This document shows, piece after piece, positions 1 through 6,116 of a stretch of 7,971 nucleotides of DNA (its first letter is position 1; every line of letters starts with the position of its first letter). A program made the translations under genes and the position numbers. Under the pieces are notes generated by a model. The model worked only from the letters and a program-made list of their open reading frames with translations, did not search any database and had not been told where the DNA came from. The DNA lies in contig DLQD01000090.1 of NCBI GenBank assembly GCA_002480015.1, forward strand, positions 1 through 7,971, written 5' to 3'. The stretch comes from Opitutia bacterium UBA7441 (GTDB taxonomy: Bacteria > Verrucomicrobiota > Verrucomicrobiia > Opitutales > Coraliomargaritaceae).

Positions 1-77
1 CCCACTTCCCACTTCCCACTCCCCACTCCCCACGCACCACTTCCCACTCCCCACTCCCCACTCACCACTCACCACTG
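1..77. repeat. Tandem heptad repeat, 11 units of CCCACTY type
   Basis: Eleven contiguous 7-bp units fill positions 1-77 in perfect register. The consensus is CCCACTC or CCCACTT, with variants CCCACGC at 29-35 and A-for-C at the first base in units 6, 10 and 11. The array reaches the left edge, so its true length is unknown. On the minus strand it carries eight runs of three or four G, mostly separated by AGT or AAGT, a pattern able to form G-quadruplexes. It lies just past the stop and hairpin of purF, so any read-through transcript would contain the G-rich strand. A three-unit relative sits at 6974-6994 before another gene. No protein-coding sense is apparent. Confidence 0.93.
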
Positions 78-92
78 TCTCCGAAGGAGACA
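76..92 (-). terminator. Stable UUCG hairpin after purF, likely terminator without U-tract
   Basis: TGTCTCC at 76-82 is the exact reverse complement of GGAGACA at 86-92, with GAA between. Read as minus-strand RNA this is a six-pair stem closed by a C(UUCG)G tetraloop, one of the most stable RNA loops known. It begins one base after the purF stop codon (94-96). The downstream side is G-rich heptad repeat rather than a U-run, so it is not a canonical intrinsic terminator. It may instead protect the mRNA 3' end or work with Rho or a quadruplex. Confidence 0.5.
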
Positions 93-93
93 C

Positions 94-2007
94 CTAGTAA
101 GCACGCCCCGCTTTATTCTCATAATAGTTGATGAAGGCTCGATTGAGGGTCGAATAGCCGCCGGCGGTCGGGTAGTTGCCAGTAAAATACCAGTCGCCAT
201 TATGGGTGGGGATCGCCTCGTGCATTTTTTCGACGGGGAGGAAGACGATCTCTAATTCCCCCTTCCAAGGCACGTTCTTCGGATAGACGAGCTCGGCGAT
301 TTTGGCAGAGATTTGCTCACTGGTGTAGCGGTCATAGAGACGCTTGACATGGTTGACCATATCGCAAGCGGGCAAGTTTGCTTGGGCGAGACAGTCCTGA
401 TAGACATCTTGCATAAGATCAGCGCTACCATCTTCTTTAATCAATTCGACGGTGGCCTTAAAAGCGATGAACTTGCCCAACTCCGACATGTCGATGCCGT
501 AGCAATCGGGGTAGCGGATCTGCGGCGCGGTGGAGGCCACGACGATCTTACGTGGCTTGGTACGGCTAAGGATCTTGAGGATAGACTCTTTCAGCGTGGT
601 GCCGCGGACAATGGAGTCGTCAATACAGACGAGGCAGTCTTTCTCGGAAACGACACCGTAAGTGATATCGTAAACGTGCGAGACGAGCTTGGCACGGCCG
701 GATTCCTGCGAAATAAATGTGCGTAATTTGATGTCTTTATGGGCGATTTTTTCGCCACGAGGCCAGTTACCCATGATGAGCTCATCGATGAGTGCGGCAT
801 CGAGGGTGCCTTCTTTCTGTGCCATGAGCAGACGGTCGCGCACTTCCTGGCGGCGATGCAGACGCATGGAGTCAAGCAAGCCATAATAGGCCACCTCGGC
901 CGTGTTGGGCACGAAGCTGAAAACACTGTCCGCGAAATTGTTGGAGATCGCTTTGACCACCTGCTCCAGGAGAGCACCACCGAGGGCTTTGCGCTCTTTA
1001 TAGATATCGGCATCGTTACCCCGCGAGAAATAGATACGCTCAAAAGAGCAAGGCGTAAAAGGCCGCGGCTCAGTGAAACGCTCACAATAGATAGTGCCGT
1101 CGCTCTTCACCACAGTCGCGCTGCCGGGTTCAAGCTCACAGACATTTTCGATCGGCTGGTCGAAGATGGTCATCAGTGCGACACGCTCGGAGGCGAAGGC
1201 GATAACTTCGTCGTTCTGAAAATAGTAGCAGGGGCGGATGCCCTGCGGGTCGCGCATGACGAAGGTGTCGCCATTACCGATCAGGCCAGCGATGGCGTAG
1301 CCGCCGTCCCAATTGGCGGCGGCCTTTTGCAAAATACGAACCGGATCGAGCTCTTTGCTGATGATGCTGGGGATCTGGGTACCTTCGACATTCTGGTCAC
1401 GCATCTTGTGATAGATGGCATCGTGCGCTTCGTCCAGATGGAAGCCGATCTCTTCGAGCACAGCCTGGGTATCGGTCCCGAAGATTGGGTGCTGCCCACG
1501 ATTGATGAGATCGTTGTTGAGATCCTTTTCATTCGTGATCGTGAAATTGCCCGCCAGCATGAGGTTCTTGGTCGGCCAATTGGACTGACGCACGTAGGGG
1601 TGGCAACTGCTGGAAGCATATACGCCCGAGGTTCCGTAGCGGAGGTGCCCAAGCAGGACTTCGCCACCAAATTCGAAGTTATCCTTCACCGTCTGAGGGA
1701 ATTCCGGATGAATCAACCCCCGATCGACCATCTTTTGATAGGCCTTTAGTTGGCCTTTGAAAATACGTGCCAACGAGTTTGATTTAATTGTGCGCTCCCG
1801 GGCCATGTATGGCTGCCCTGGTGAAACATTGAGCTTCACACAACCGATCCCCGCTCCGTCCTGACCTCGATTATGCTGCTTTTCCATCAGCAAAAAGAGC
1901 TGATTAAAGCCATAGAGAGGCGTGTTATACTTCTCCTGATAATATGAAAGTGGCTTCAAGAGGCGGATCATGGCGATACCGCATTCGTGCTTCAAAAAAT
2001 CGCTCAT
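94..2007 (-). CDS. purF: Amidophosphoribosyltransferase, long PurF type
   Basis: This enzyme catalyses the committed step of de novo purine synthesis in the cytoplasm, converting PRPP and glutamine to phosphoribosylamine. The 637-residue product starts at ATG (2005-2007). An N-terminal Ntn glutaminase domain has Cys9 in HECGIA, the expected nucleophile after removal of an eight-residue propeptide, followed by RGQDGAG (47-53), HLRYGTSG (121-128), GNFTITN (153-159), GTDTQ (177-181) and DPQGIRP (253-259). The phosphoribosyltransferase domain has VPNTAEVAYYGL (366-377), the RTFI catalytic stretch (429-432), the PRPP loop CIDDSIVRGTT (461-471) and YGIDM (503-507). It is about 130 residues longer than E. 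coli PurF, with extra sequence near 380-428 and a C-terminal extension after about 560. That form is known from Bacteroidetes and relatives. No Shine-Dalgarno sequence precedes the start (TTTTTTCCTCTC). It lies 88 bp downstream of the CDF gene on the same strand. Confidence 0.95.
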   Translation of the reverse strand: MSDFLKHECGIAMIRLLKPLSYYQEKYNTPLYGFNQLFLLMEKQHNRGQDGAGIGCVKLNVSPGQPYMARERTIKSNSLARIFKGQLKAYQKMVDRGLIHPEFPQTVKDNFEFGGEVLLGHLRYGTSGVYASSSCHPYVRQSNWPTKNLMLAGNFTITNEKDLNNDLINRGQHPIFGTDTQAVLEEIGFHLDEAHDAIYHKMRDQNVEGTQIPSIISKELDPVRILQKAAANWDGGYAIAGLIGNGDTFVMRDPQGIRPCYYFQNDEVIAFASERVALMTIFDQPIENVCELEPGSATVVKSDGTIYCERFTEPRPFTPCSFERIYFSRGNDADIYKERKALGGALLEQVVKAISNNFADSVFSFVPNTAEVAYYGLLDSMRLHRRQEVRDRLLMAQKEGTLDAALIDELIMGNWPRGEKIAHKDIKLRTFISQESGRAKLVSHVYDITYGVVSEKDCLVCIDDSIVRGTTLKESILKILSRTKPRKIVVASTAPQIRYPDCYGIDMSELGKFIAFKATVELIKEDGSADLMQDVYQDCLAQANLPACDMVNHVKRLYDRYTSEQISAKIAELVYPKNVPWKGELEIVFLPVEKMHEAIPTHNGDWYFTGNYPTAGGYSTLNRAFINYYENKAGRAY

Positions 2008-2095
2008 GAGAGGAAAAAAAGACAGTCGCTAAAGTTGGCAGGTAGAAAAGTTAGCAGAGCATACGTTTCAATTCTGTAACCCCTCTACAGACAAG

Positions 2096-3043
2096 CTATA
2101 TTTCTCTTTCGCCCCCGCTTTTCCTTTTAGAATCGTCCGTTCCGGACAGCCCTCGGTTCATAATGTGCTCTCTGTTCGCGGGTTCCACATGAACGAGAAC
2201 TTTGATGACCTCAGGATGTTTTTCGCACATTCTCTGTTTGACGGCGCGGGCGATCGCGTGGCCCGCCTCAACCGATATCCCGGGATCTACTTGCAAGTGG
2301 AGGTCCACTTCGTAGAGATCGCCCACCCGGCGTACGCGAAAATCGTGGTAGGCAACCGCTCCGGGAGTCGGTAAAATATGCTCAAGTAAGTCCTCCACAA
2401 TCTCACGCTCCGGTGCAGCATCCAGCAGGTCGGAGCACGCACGCAGAAAGATCTTTGTCGACTCAAAGATTAAATAGCCGCCCAGCAGCAGTGTGACTGC
2501 ATCGTCCAGAAAGGCCCAACTCTCCCCCCCCAACCAGACACCAAACAGAGCGATCGCCACGCCGAACGAAGAGAGACTATCCATCCGGTGATGCCAGGCA
2601 TTCGCCATAAGCAGGTCAGACTTTAGACGCCGCGCGACTCCACGAGTCCACCAAAAGAGCCCTTCTTTTAGAACGAGCGAGATCAGCGCCAGCACAACCG
2701 CCATGCCCGCCTTGGGTGCACTCACGCCCGAGCGGAAGTCCCATAGCGCGGCCACGACCAGCCCGAACGAAAACAACAGGAGCATGCCACCGACGAAGAA
2801 CTTGGCGAAACTGGCGAACTTATAGTGCCCATAGTGGTGGCTCTCGTCCTCCGGCTTGCTCGCCAGCGAAAGCCCGACCAGCACGGCAATATCCGTGAGC
2901 AGATCAAGCAGGCTATGGGCTCCATCAGCCAACAAGGCTTTGGACTGCAGCAACCAACCGCCTCCGACTTTGACACAGCCGAGCAAGAGATTCAGCAATA
3001 GGCCGACCCAGGTTATCTCTGCAACTGTAAGGTGTTTTGCCAT
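2096..3043 (-). CDS. Cation diffusion facilitator (CDF) metal transporter
   Basis: This is a membrane exporter of divalent cations, probably Zn2+ (possibly Fe, Co or Mn), driven by proton exchange. Starting at ATG 3041-3043 it is 315 residues, near the family's usual 300. Six hydrophobic helices are followed by a cytoplasmic ferredoxin-like C-terminal domain. The intramembrane site is His43-x3-Asp47 (ADGAHSLLD) in helix 2 and His151-x3-Asp155 (HHRMD) in helix 5. This HD-HD set is typical of Zn-selective members, whereas E. coli YiiP has Asp-Asp in helix 2. The second site residues Asp66, His69 and His73 (DESHHYGH) match YiiP. In the C-terminal domain YHDFRVR and the terminal HVEP correspond to YiiP metal-binding positions. 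The frame is open upstream to a TTG at 3107-3109 and an ATG at 3059-3061. I prefer 3043 because the protein then begins just before helix 1; GGAA sits close to this ATG. The charged tail after HVEP is unusual but not informative. Confidence 0.92.
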   Translation of the reverse strand: MAKHLTVAEITWVGLLLNLLLGCVKVGGGWLLQSKALLADGAHSLLDLLTDIAVLVGLSLASKPEDESHHYGHYKFASFAKFFVGGMLLLFSFGLVVAALWDFRSGVSAPKAGMAVVLALISLVLKEGLFWWTRGVARRLKSDLLMANAWHHRMDSLSSFGVAIALFGVWLGGESWAFLDDAVTLLLGGYLIFESTKIFLRACSDLLDAAPEREIVEDLLEHILPTPGAVAYHDFRVRRVGDLYEVDLHLQVDPGISVEAGHAIARAVKQRMCEKHPEVIKVLVHVEPANREHIMNRGLSGTDDSKRKSGGEREI

Positions 3044-3132
3044 GTATTCCGTGCCTACCATGATGCATTGGGCGCACGCTGTCGCGCATTTTCGATCTTG
3101 GAGATTCAATTTTCATACGTAAGGCTCACGTA

Positions 3133-3161
3133 AATGGATGTTCTCTCCTTTCCTCCGTCAA
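3133..3161 (-). promoter_or_regulatory. Possible sigma70-type promoter of the CDF gene
   Basis: On the minus strand TTGACG (3156-3161) lies 17 bases before TCCATT (3133-3138). The -35 box is a good match and the -10 box is poor (3 of 6). It overlaps half of the perfect inverted repeat GTCAA-GG-TTGAC at 3157-3168, and the ACGTAA direct repeats lie immediately downstream. The implied leader to the 3043 start is about 80 nt. Confidence 0.28.
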
Positions 3162-3230
3162 GGTTGACCATCGAAGGCCCTAAAGTTCCGGACCTACGAG
3201 CCGAGCTCAATCGAGTGATCGACTTTCACG

Positions 3231-3254
3231 ATGGCGCTGCAGGGCAGGCGCCAT
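3231..3254. repeat. Inverted repeat ATGGCGC / GCGCCAT
   Basis: Arms ATGGCGC (3231-3237) and GCGCCAT (3248-3254) are perfect over 7 bp with a 10-base loop. It ends three bases before dispersed repeat copy A begins. Copy B is also immediately preceded by a small palindrome of different sequence, CCAGC-A-GCTGG at 5441-5451. Confidence 0.7.
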
Positions 3255-3257
3255 GCC

Positions 3258-3338
3258 ATTTTAAGTGCGGGGTCAGGCGGCCACCTAAAGGAAGCCGCAT
3301 AGGTAGGTCCGCTCCTTTAGCTGCGGGACGCGTTCTGG
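3258..3338. repeat. Dispersed intergenic repeat, copy A
   Basis: Bases 3258-3325 match 5454-5521 at 65 of 68 positions in the same orientation, without gaps. The two copies then share TGCG and, after an extra 8 bases in this copy, TCTGG ending at 3338. Inside is an inverted repeat, CACCTAAAGGA (3282-3292) against TCCTTTAGCTG (3313-3323), with one mismatch at 3321. No open reading frame is shared, so it resembles a REP- or MITE-like or structured-RNA family rather than a gene. No target-site duplication or terminal inverted repeat is obvious. Confidence 0.88.
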
Positions 3339-3345
3339 CAACTGT

Positions 3346-3383
3346 TGCGGTAGGTGCCCCCCGTGGATTTAATGGCACCCGCA
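3346..3383. repeat. Bulged hairpin GGTGCC / GGCACC
   Basis: GGTGCC (3353-3358) pairs with GGCACC (3374-3379). Beyond a three-base bulge (GTA), TGCG (3346-3349) pairs with CGCA (3380-3383), giving 10 pairs around a 15-base loop. It has no U-tract on either side, so it does not look like an intrinsic terminator. It may extend the structured element that begins at copy A, since there is no convincing equivalent after copy B. Confidence 0.55.
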
Positions 3384-3407
3384 GTGCAGGGGGTTCCTTC
3401 CATGGGG

Positions 3408-3436
3408 TTGACAGTCATGGCGGCACCAGGCATTTC
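3408..3436 (+). promoter_or_regulatory. Possible promoter of the beta-CASP gene
   Basis: A consensus -35 box TTGACA (3408-3413) is followed after 17 bases by CATTTC (3431-3436), a weak -10 box. The implied leader to the ATG at 3480 is about 35-40 nt. A similar arrangement, TTGACG then CATTTT, precedes the tRNA at the right edge of the window, which modestly supports this reading. Confidence 0.35.
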
Positions 3437-3479
3437 GCTTACCAGCATTTAAGATGAAGATTCAGACACCTACCAAAGC

Positions 3480-4838
3480 ATGAAGTTAACCGACCTTAAC
3501 CGGCATGGAGAGATCGGAGCCAACTGCATTTTCCTACAATTGGGCAGCTTCAACATCCTAATCGATTCGGGACTTAATCCGAAAAAACTTGGCTATGACG
3601 CCCTCCCCGACTTCGGACCGATCGAAAATATCGACCTCGACTTCATCGTCCTCACGCATTGCCACCTCGACCACCTTGGCTCGCTCCCCATCGTCACTGC
3701 CCACAATCCGAAGGCTCCCGTCATCACCACCGCGCCCAATGTCACGCTCGCGCCACGCATGCTGCGTAATTCGATCAATGTCATGAAACGCCAACGCGAA
3801 GAGCACGGCATCGCCGAATACCCGCTTTTCCTCCATCGCGATATCGCTCAATTGACACAACAGCTGACCATCCAGCGCTTTGAACGCGGCGAGGTCTACC
3901 GGAAGGGGAAGGAGCAGATCGAAGTCATCCTTCACCCTGCAGGGCACGTGGCCGGGGCCGCCGCCGTCGAGCTGATCTATCAAAATCGCCGAATCGTCTT
4001 TTCCGGCGATGTGCTCTTCGACGCCCAACGCACCCTTCCCGGAGCCCACCTGCCCAAGGGCGCAATCGACACACTCATCTTAGAAACAACGCGTGGCGCC
4101 AAGGGCCGTGAGTCCGGCAAGACCCGCGCCTCCGAAGTCGACCGTCTGATCGACCAAATCGGCAGAATCCTCGAGCGCGGCGGCAGTTGCCTCATTCCCG
4201 TCTTCGCCCTCGGCCGCATGCAGGAGCTCTTCAAAATCCTCTACGAAGCCCGCAGCTTCGGGCGCTTGCCGAAGTGCCCAATCCACGCGGCTGGCCTTGG
4301 CATGGCGATTTGCGAATACTTCGATAAAATCCGCAAGCAGACACAGCTCATCGACTTCGACATCAAGATCCTTGAGAAGATGGACGTGCGCGCCATCGAC
4401 CTCAATATGCGCCCTGGCCGCGACCTGCCCCGCAAGGGCATCTACCTCGTGAGCAGCGGCATGATGGTGGAGCACACGCCCTCCTATAAAATCGCCGCCT
4501 CTCTACTCCCCCACCCGAACAACGGGCTCTGCTTCGTCGGCTACTGTGACCCTGACTCGCCGGGCGGACAGCTACTGGAAAACCGCGATGAAGCCAGCTT
4601 CTTCTTCGACGCGCTCGACTACCTGGCTCCCCTCCGTGCAAGCATCGACCAATACGATCTGAGCGGTCATGCCGACCGCGATGAACTTCTCGAATATGCA
4701 GAGCAGAGTGAGGCGCGCGCGATTGTGCTGACACACGGCGATCAAAACGCCCGCGACTGGTTTTATCGGGAGCTTAAGAGGCACCTACCTGATACAAAAA
4801 TCCTCGATCCGAAGCCACTTGAGGCGTATGAGATTTGA
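3480..4838 (+). CDS. Beta-CASP metallo-beta-lactamase protein, probable RNA nuclease
   Basis: The 452-residue cytoplasmic protein belongs to the CPSF73/RNase J-like beta-CASP branch of the metallo-beta-lactamase fold. Members are mostly zinc-dependent RNA endo- or 5' exonucleases. Metal-site motifs are complete: H60-x-H62-x-D64-H65 (HCHLDH), H156 in HPAGHVAGA and D177 in FSGDV. The beta-CASP motifs are also complete: E202 in LETT (motif A), H397 in DLSGHAD (motif B) and H419 in LTHGD (motif C). FALGRMQEL (242-250) and VSSGMMVEH (324-332) are typical cap-domain segments. No KH domain or RNase J C-terminal domain is present, and the length is close to bacterial stand-alone YSH1-type (COG1236) proteins such as the Thermus RNA-degrading homologue. 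The ATG at 3480 has no Shine-Dalgarno sequence but sits at the natural domain start. Its substrate, whether mRNA or tRNA precursors, is not evident. No other gene shares its strand nearby. Confidence 0.93.
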   Translation: MKLTDLNRHGEIGANCIFLQLGSFNILIDSGLNPKKLGYDALPDFGPIENIDLDFIVLTHCHLDHLGSLPIVTAHNPKAPVITTAPNVTLAPRMLRNSINVMKRQREEHGIAEYPLFLHRDIAQLTQQLTIQRFERGEVYRKGKEQIEVILHPAGHVAGAAAVELIYQNRRIVFSGDVLFDAQRTLPGAHLPKGAIDTLILETTRGAKGRESGKTRASEVDRLIDQIGRILERGGSCLIPVFALGRMQELFKILYEARSFGRLPKCPIHAAGLGMAICEYFDKIRKQTQLIDFDIKILEKMDVRAIDLNMRPGRDLPRKGIYLVSSGMMVEHTPSYKIAASLLPHPNNGLCFVGYCDPDSPGGQLLENRDEASFFFDALDYLAPLRASIDQYDLSGHADRDELLEYAEQSEARAIVLTHGDQNARDWFYRELKRHLPDTKILDPKPLEAYEI

Positions 4839-4860
4839 GGGCACCATTCCATGGAAAAAA

Positions 4861-4937
<77 letters not shown>

Positions 4938-4953
4938 ATTTAAGAAGTGCGGG

Positions 4954-4982
4954 ATAAAGACAAAGCTCGAGCACTAGATCAA
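4954..4982 (-). promoter_or_regulatory. Possible promoter of tRNA-Arg
   Basis: On the minus strand TTGATC (4977-4982) and CTTTAT (4954-4959) are 17 bases apart, ending 16 bases before the mature tRNA 5' end. The position is what a tRNA promoter should have. The box matches are moderate (4 of 6 and 3 of 6). Confidence 0.38.
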
Positions 4983-5021
4983 GCAGAAGTTTCAAAAAAA
5001 TGATTCCAGTCGGCAATCAAA

Positions 5022-5381
5022 TTAAAACCGGACGATATACACCATGCTGGCAGCGACAGCACCCAGGGCGATCAGAAGCCACCAGAGCATCACAGCGAGC
5101 TGAGGTTTACGGTTGATCAATACAATCAGTCCACCAAGCGCCAGCCAAATGACCATCTTTACGATCAACCAAGGTGCGACAAAACTGTGCCCCAGCTTGG
5201 AAATCAGACCGAAACCGGCAACCAAGATCAGCAGCAAGCCTACCCCGCTCGTGATCGAGCCCAACTTCCGTACCGAGACATTGTCTGGAGCGGCCATACT
5301 GCGAGCCAGCAAGGCACCATAGCCTAAAAAAAGCATCAGGATGCCGACCACGTGTAGAACTTGGTAAATATTTGGATTCAT
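5022..5381 (-). CDS. Small four-helix integral membrane protein, unknown function
   Basis: From the ATG at 5379-5381 the product has 119 residues and is almost entirely hydrophobic. Four transmembrane segments are predicted by eye at about 5-26, 40-61, 70-90 and 95-117, with short loops. The loops are basic near residues 38-39 (VRKL) and 91-92 (NRKP), putting both even loops on one side, probably cytoplasmic by the positive-inside rule. His10 near the start of helix 1 and Lys75 in helix 3 are polar residues within the membrane. The size and topology resemble SirB-like and other small uncharacterised inner-membrane proteins, but I do not recognise the family with certainty. The frame continues upstream to a TTG at 5421-5423, inside a strong hairpin, so I prefer the ATG. 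No clear Shine-Dalgarno sequence is present. It is followed by tRNA-Arg on the same strand. Confidence 0.75.
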   Translation of the reverse strand: MNPNIYQVLHVVGILMLFLGYGALLARSMAAPDNVSVRKLGSITSGVGLLLILVAGFGLISKLGHSFVAPWLIVKMVIWLALGGLIVLINRKPQLAVMLWWLLIALGAVAASMVYIVRF

Positions 5382-5410
5382 AAGGGTAAGACATACTGAT
5401 AATGACAATA

Positions 5411-5435
5411 CTGCAAAGCACAAAGTGCTTCGCAG
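5411..5435 (-). promoter_or_regulatory. Hairpin in the putative 5' leader of the membrane-protein gene
   Basis: Arms CTGC-A-AAGCAC (5411-5421) and GTGCTT-C-GCAG (5425-5435) enclose a three-base loop. In plus-strand RNA there is one A-C mismatch. In minus-strand RNA that position is a G-U pair, so the 11-pair stem is complete only in the sense transcript of the gene at 5022-5381, about 30 nt before its ATG. No U-run follows, so it is not an evident terminator. The role is unknown. Confidence 0.45.
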
Positions 5436-5453
5436 ATTGACCAGCAGCTGGCA

Positions 5454-5526
5454 ATTTTAAGTGCGGGGTCAGGCGGCCACCTAAAGGAAGCCGCATACGT
5501 AGGTCCGATCCTTTAGGTGCGTCTGG
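5454..5526. repeat. Dispersed intergenic repeat, copy B
   Basis: Bases 5454-5521 match copy A (3258-3325) at 65 of 68 positions, and TCTGG at 5522-5526 matches TCTGG at the end of copy A. The inner inverted repeat is perfect here: CACCTAAAGGA (5478-5488) against TCCTTTAGGTG (5509-5519), 11 pairs around a 20-base loop. It lies between the membrane-protein gene and the hpf terminator. The remainder of the 289-base gap (5382-5670) holds the leader hairpin, a small palindrome at 5441-5451 and the terminator. I see no gene in it. Confidence 0.88.
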
Positions 5527-5601
5527 AAGTCATCTGCGGGCGAGTCGATCCGAGTGCTTTCTCCCAAAGAACAAATTTCTCATGCCTGCGCTACGAAAAC
5601 G

Positions 5602-5629
5602 AAAAAGCCCGGCAGAGGACTGCCGGGCT
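5602..5629 (-). terminator. Intrinsic terminator of hpf
   Basis: On the minus strand AGCCCGGCA and TGCCGGGCT form a perfect nine-pair GC-rich stem with a six-base loop, immediately followed by TTTTT and then CGTTTTCG. This is a canonical Rho-independent terminator about 40 bases after the hpf stop codon. A smaller hairpin, CGGGA-N5-TCCCG (5650-5664), lies between the stop and the terminator. Confidence 0.93.
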
Positions 5630-5670
5630 GAGATTCGATAGCTTAGAGGCGGGAACAAGTCCCGAAGGGG

Positions 5671-6036
5671 CTAGACCGCCTTGGGAATGTCAGCGGGGAT
5701 ATCCACCAAGTGGGTATCTTTCCGTTTCACCTTCTTCAAGCGGGAGCGGCGGCGAAGCATGCGGTCAAGCTTGCTGACCAGATCGTCGATCGATTTGTAG
5801 AGGTCTTCGGTTGCCGCAGACGCGAAGTGGTCATTCCCTCTCACTTCAAGTTGCCCCTTGGCGATAAATTCTTTCTGATGCGTAGATTGATGCGGATCAT
5901 ATTCGAGCTCCACACGCATTCGGATGATTTGATCTTCGTGTTCGAAGAGTTTTTCTGCTTTTTCGTGAACCATATTTTTGATCGCCTCGGTCAATTCCAT
6001 GTTCAAACCAGAGATGATAACGTCATGTTGCTTCAT
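5671..6036 (-). CDS. hpf: Ribosome hibernation promoting factor, short form
   Basis: The 121-residue cytoplasmic protein belongs to the S30AE/HPF-RaiA family, which binds the 30S decoding region in stationary phase to inactivate ribosomes. An N-terminal strand (HDVIISGLNMELTEAI, 4-19) is followed by a helix rich in charged residues, a central strand RMRVELEY (39-46), a second segment EFIAKGQLEVRG (56-67) and the C-terminal helix DLYKSIDDLVSKLDRML (78-94). A basic stretch RRRSRLKKVKRK (95-106) would contact rRNA. The extra C-terminal dimerisation domain of long HPF is absent. Short forms act with RMF in gammaproteobacteria. The tail VDIPADIPKAV is peculiar to this protein. The frame is open 29 codons further upstream, but the ATG at 6034-6036 is preferred because it starts at the fold and has AAGGAA eight bases upstream. 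Monocistronic: divergent from the SDR gene, with its own terminator. Confidence 0.93.
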   Translation of the reverse strand: MKQHDVIISGLNMELTEAIKNMVHEKAEKLFEHEDQIIRMRVELEYDPHQSTHQKEFIAKGQLEVRGNDHFASAATEDLYKSIDDLVSKLDRMLRRRSRLKKVKRKDTHLVDIPADIPKAV

Positions 6037-6044
6037 ATGTATTA

Positions 6045-6050
6045 TTCCTT
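6045..6050 (-). promoter_or_regulatory. Ribosome binding site of hpf
   Basis: AAGGAA on the minus strand lies eight bases before the ATG at 6036. It is the only convincing Shine-Dalgarno sequence in the window and decides the start against the longer open frame. GATAAT, a possible -10 box, lies just upstream, without a recognisable -35 box. Confidence 0.7.
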
Positions 6051-6116
6051 TTCTATTATCGGTTCCTATTAACAGAGCCGGTTGGCTCCGCCGCTTCGAT
6101 ACAATTGCGCAAAAAA

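Larger units (their letters stand above)
3044..3479. other. Gene-free divergent intergenic region with hairpins and repeat copy A
   Basis: These 436 bases separate the leftward CDF gene from the rightward beta-CASP gene. A 107-codon open frame at 3134-3457 has no recognisable protein features and overlies repeat DNA, so I do not call it. Contents in order: direct repeats ACGTAA at 3117-3122 and 3128-3133, an inverted repeat GTCAA-GG-TTGAC at 3157-3168, a hairpin at 3231-3254, dispersed repeat copy A at 3258-3338, a palindrome GCAAC-T-GTTGC at 3338-3348, a larger hairpin at 3346-3383, and a TTGACA box at 3408-3413. Confidence 0.8.

Noticed and set aside
1..77. Possible CRISPR array
   Set aside because: The units are 7 bp with no spacers, no 23-40 bp repeats and no cas genes; it is a simple tandem repeat.
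739..1749. 336-codon open frame on the plus strand
   Set aside because: It lies wholly antisense to purF, whose catalytic motifs are intact, and its translation has no recognisable domain. Long antisense frames are expected opposite GC-rich genes.
2074..2090. CTGTA/TACAG inverted repeat after the CDF gene as a terminator
   Set aside because: Only five pairs, AT-containing, with no U-run; the CDF gene and purF may be co-transcribed.
3134..3457. 107-codon open frame on the plus strand in the large gap
   Set aside because: It overlies repeat copy A and hairpins, the translation is low-complexity G/R/A-rich with no family resemblance, and the same repeat at 5454-5526 is not in a comparable frame context.
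4080..4475. 131-codon minus-strand frame, and others opposite the beta-CASP and RluA genes
   Set aside because: Antisense shadows of well-supported genes with compositionally biased translations.
5517..5777. 86-codon open frame on the plus strand
   Set aside because: It runs through the hpf terminator hairpin and into hpf antisense, with no protein features.
6075..6088. GAGCC-GGTT-GGCTC inverted repeat between hpf and the SDR gene as an operator
   Set aside because: Five-base arms are common by chance and no promoter boxes frame it convincingly.
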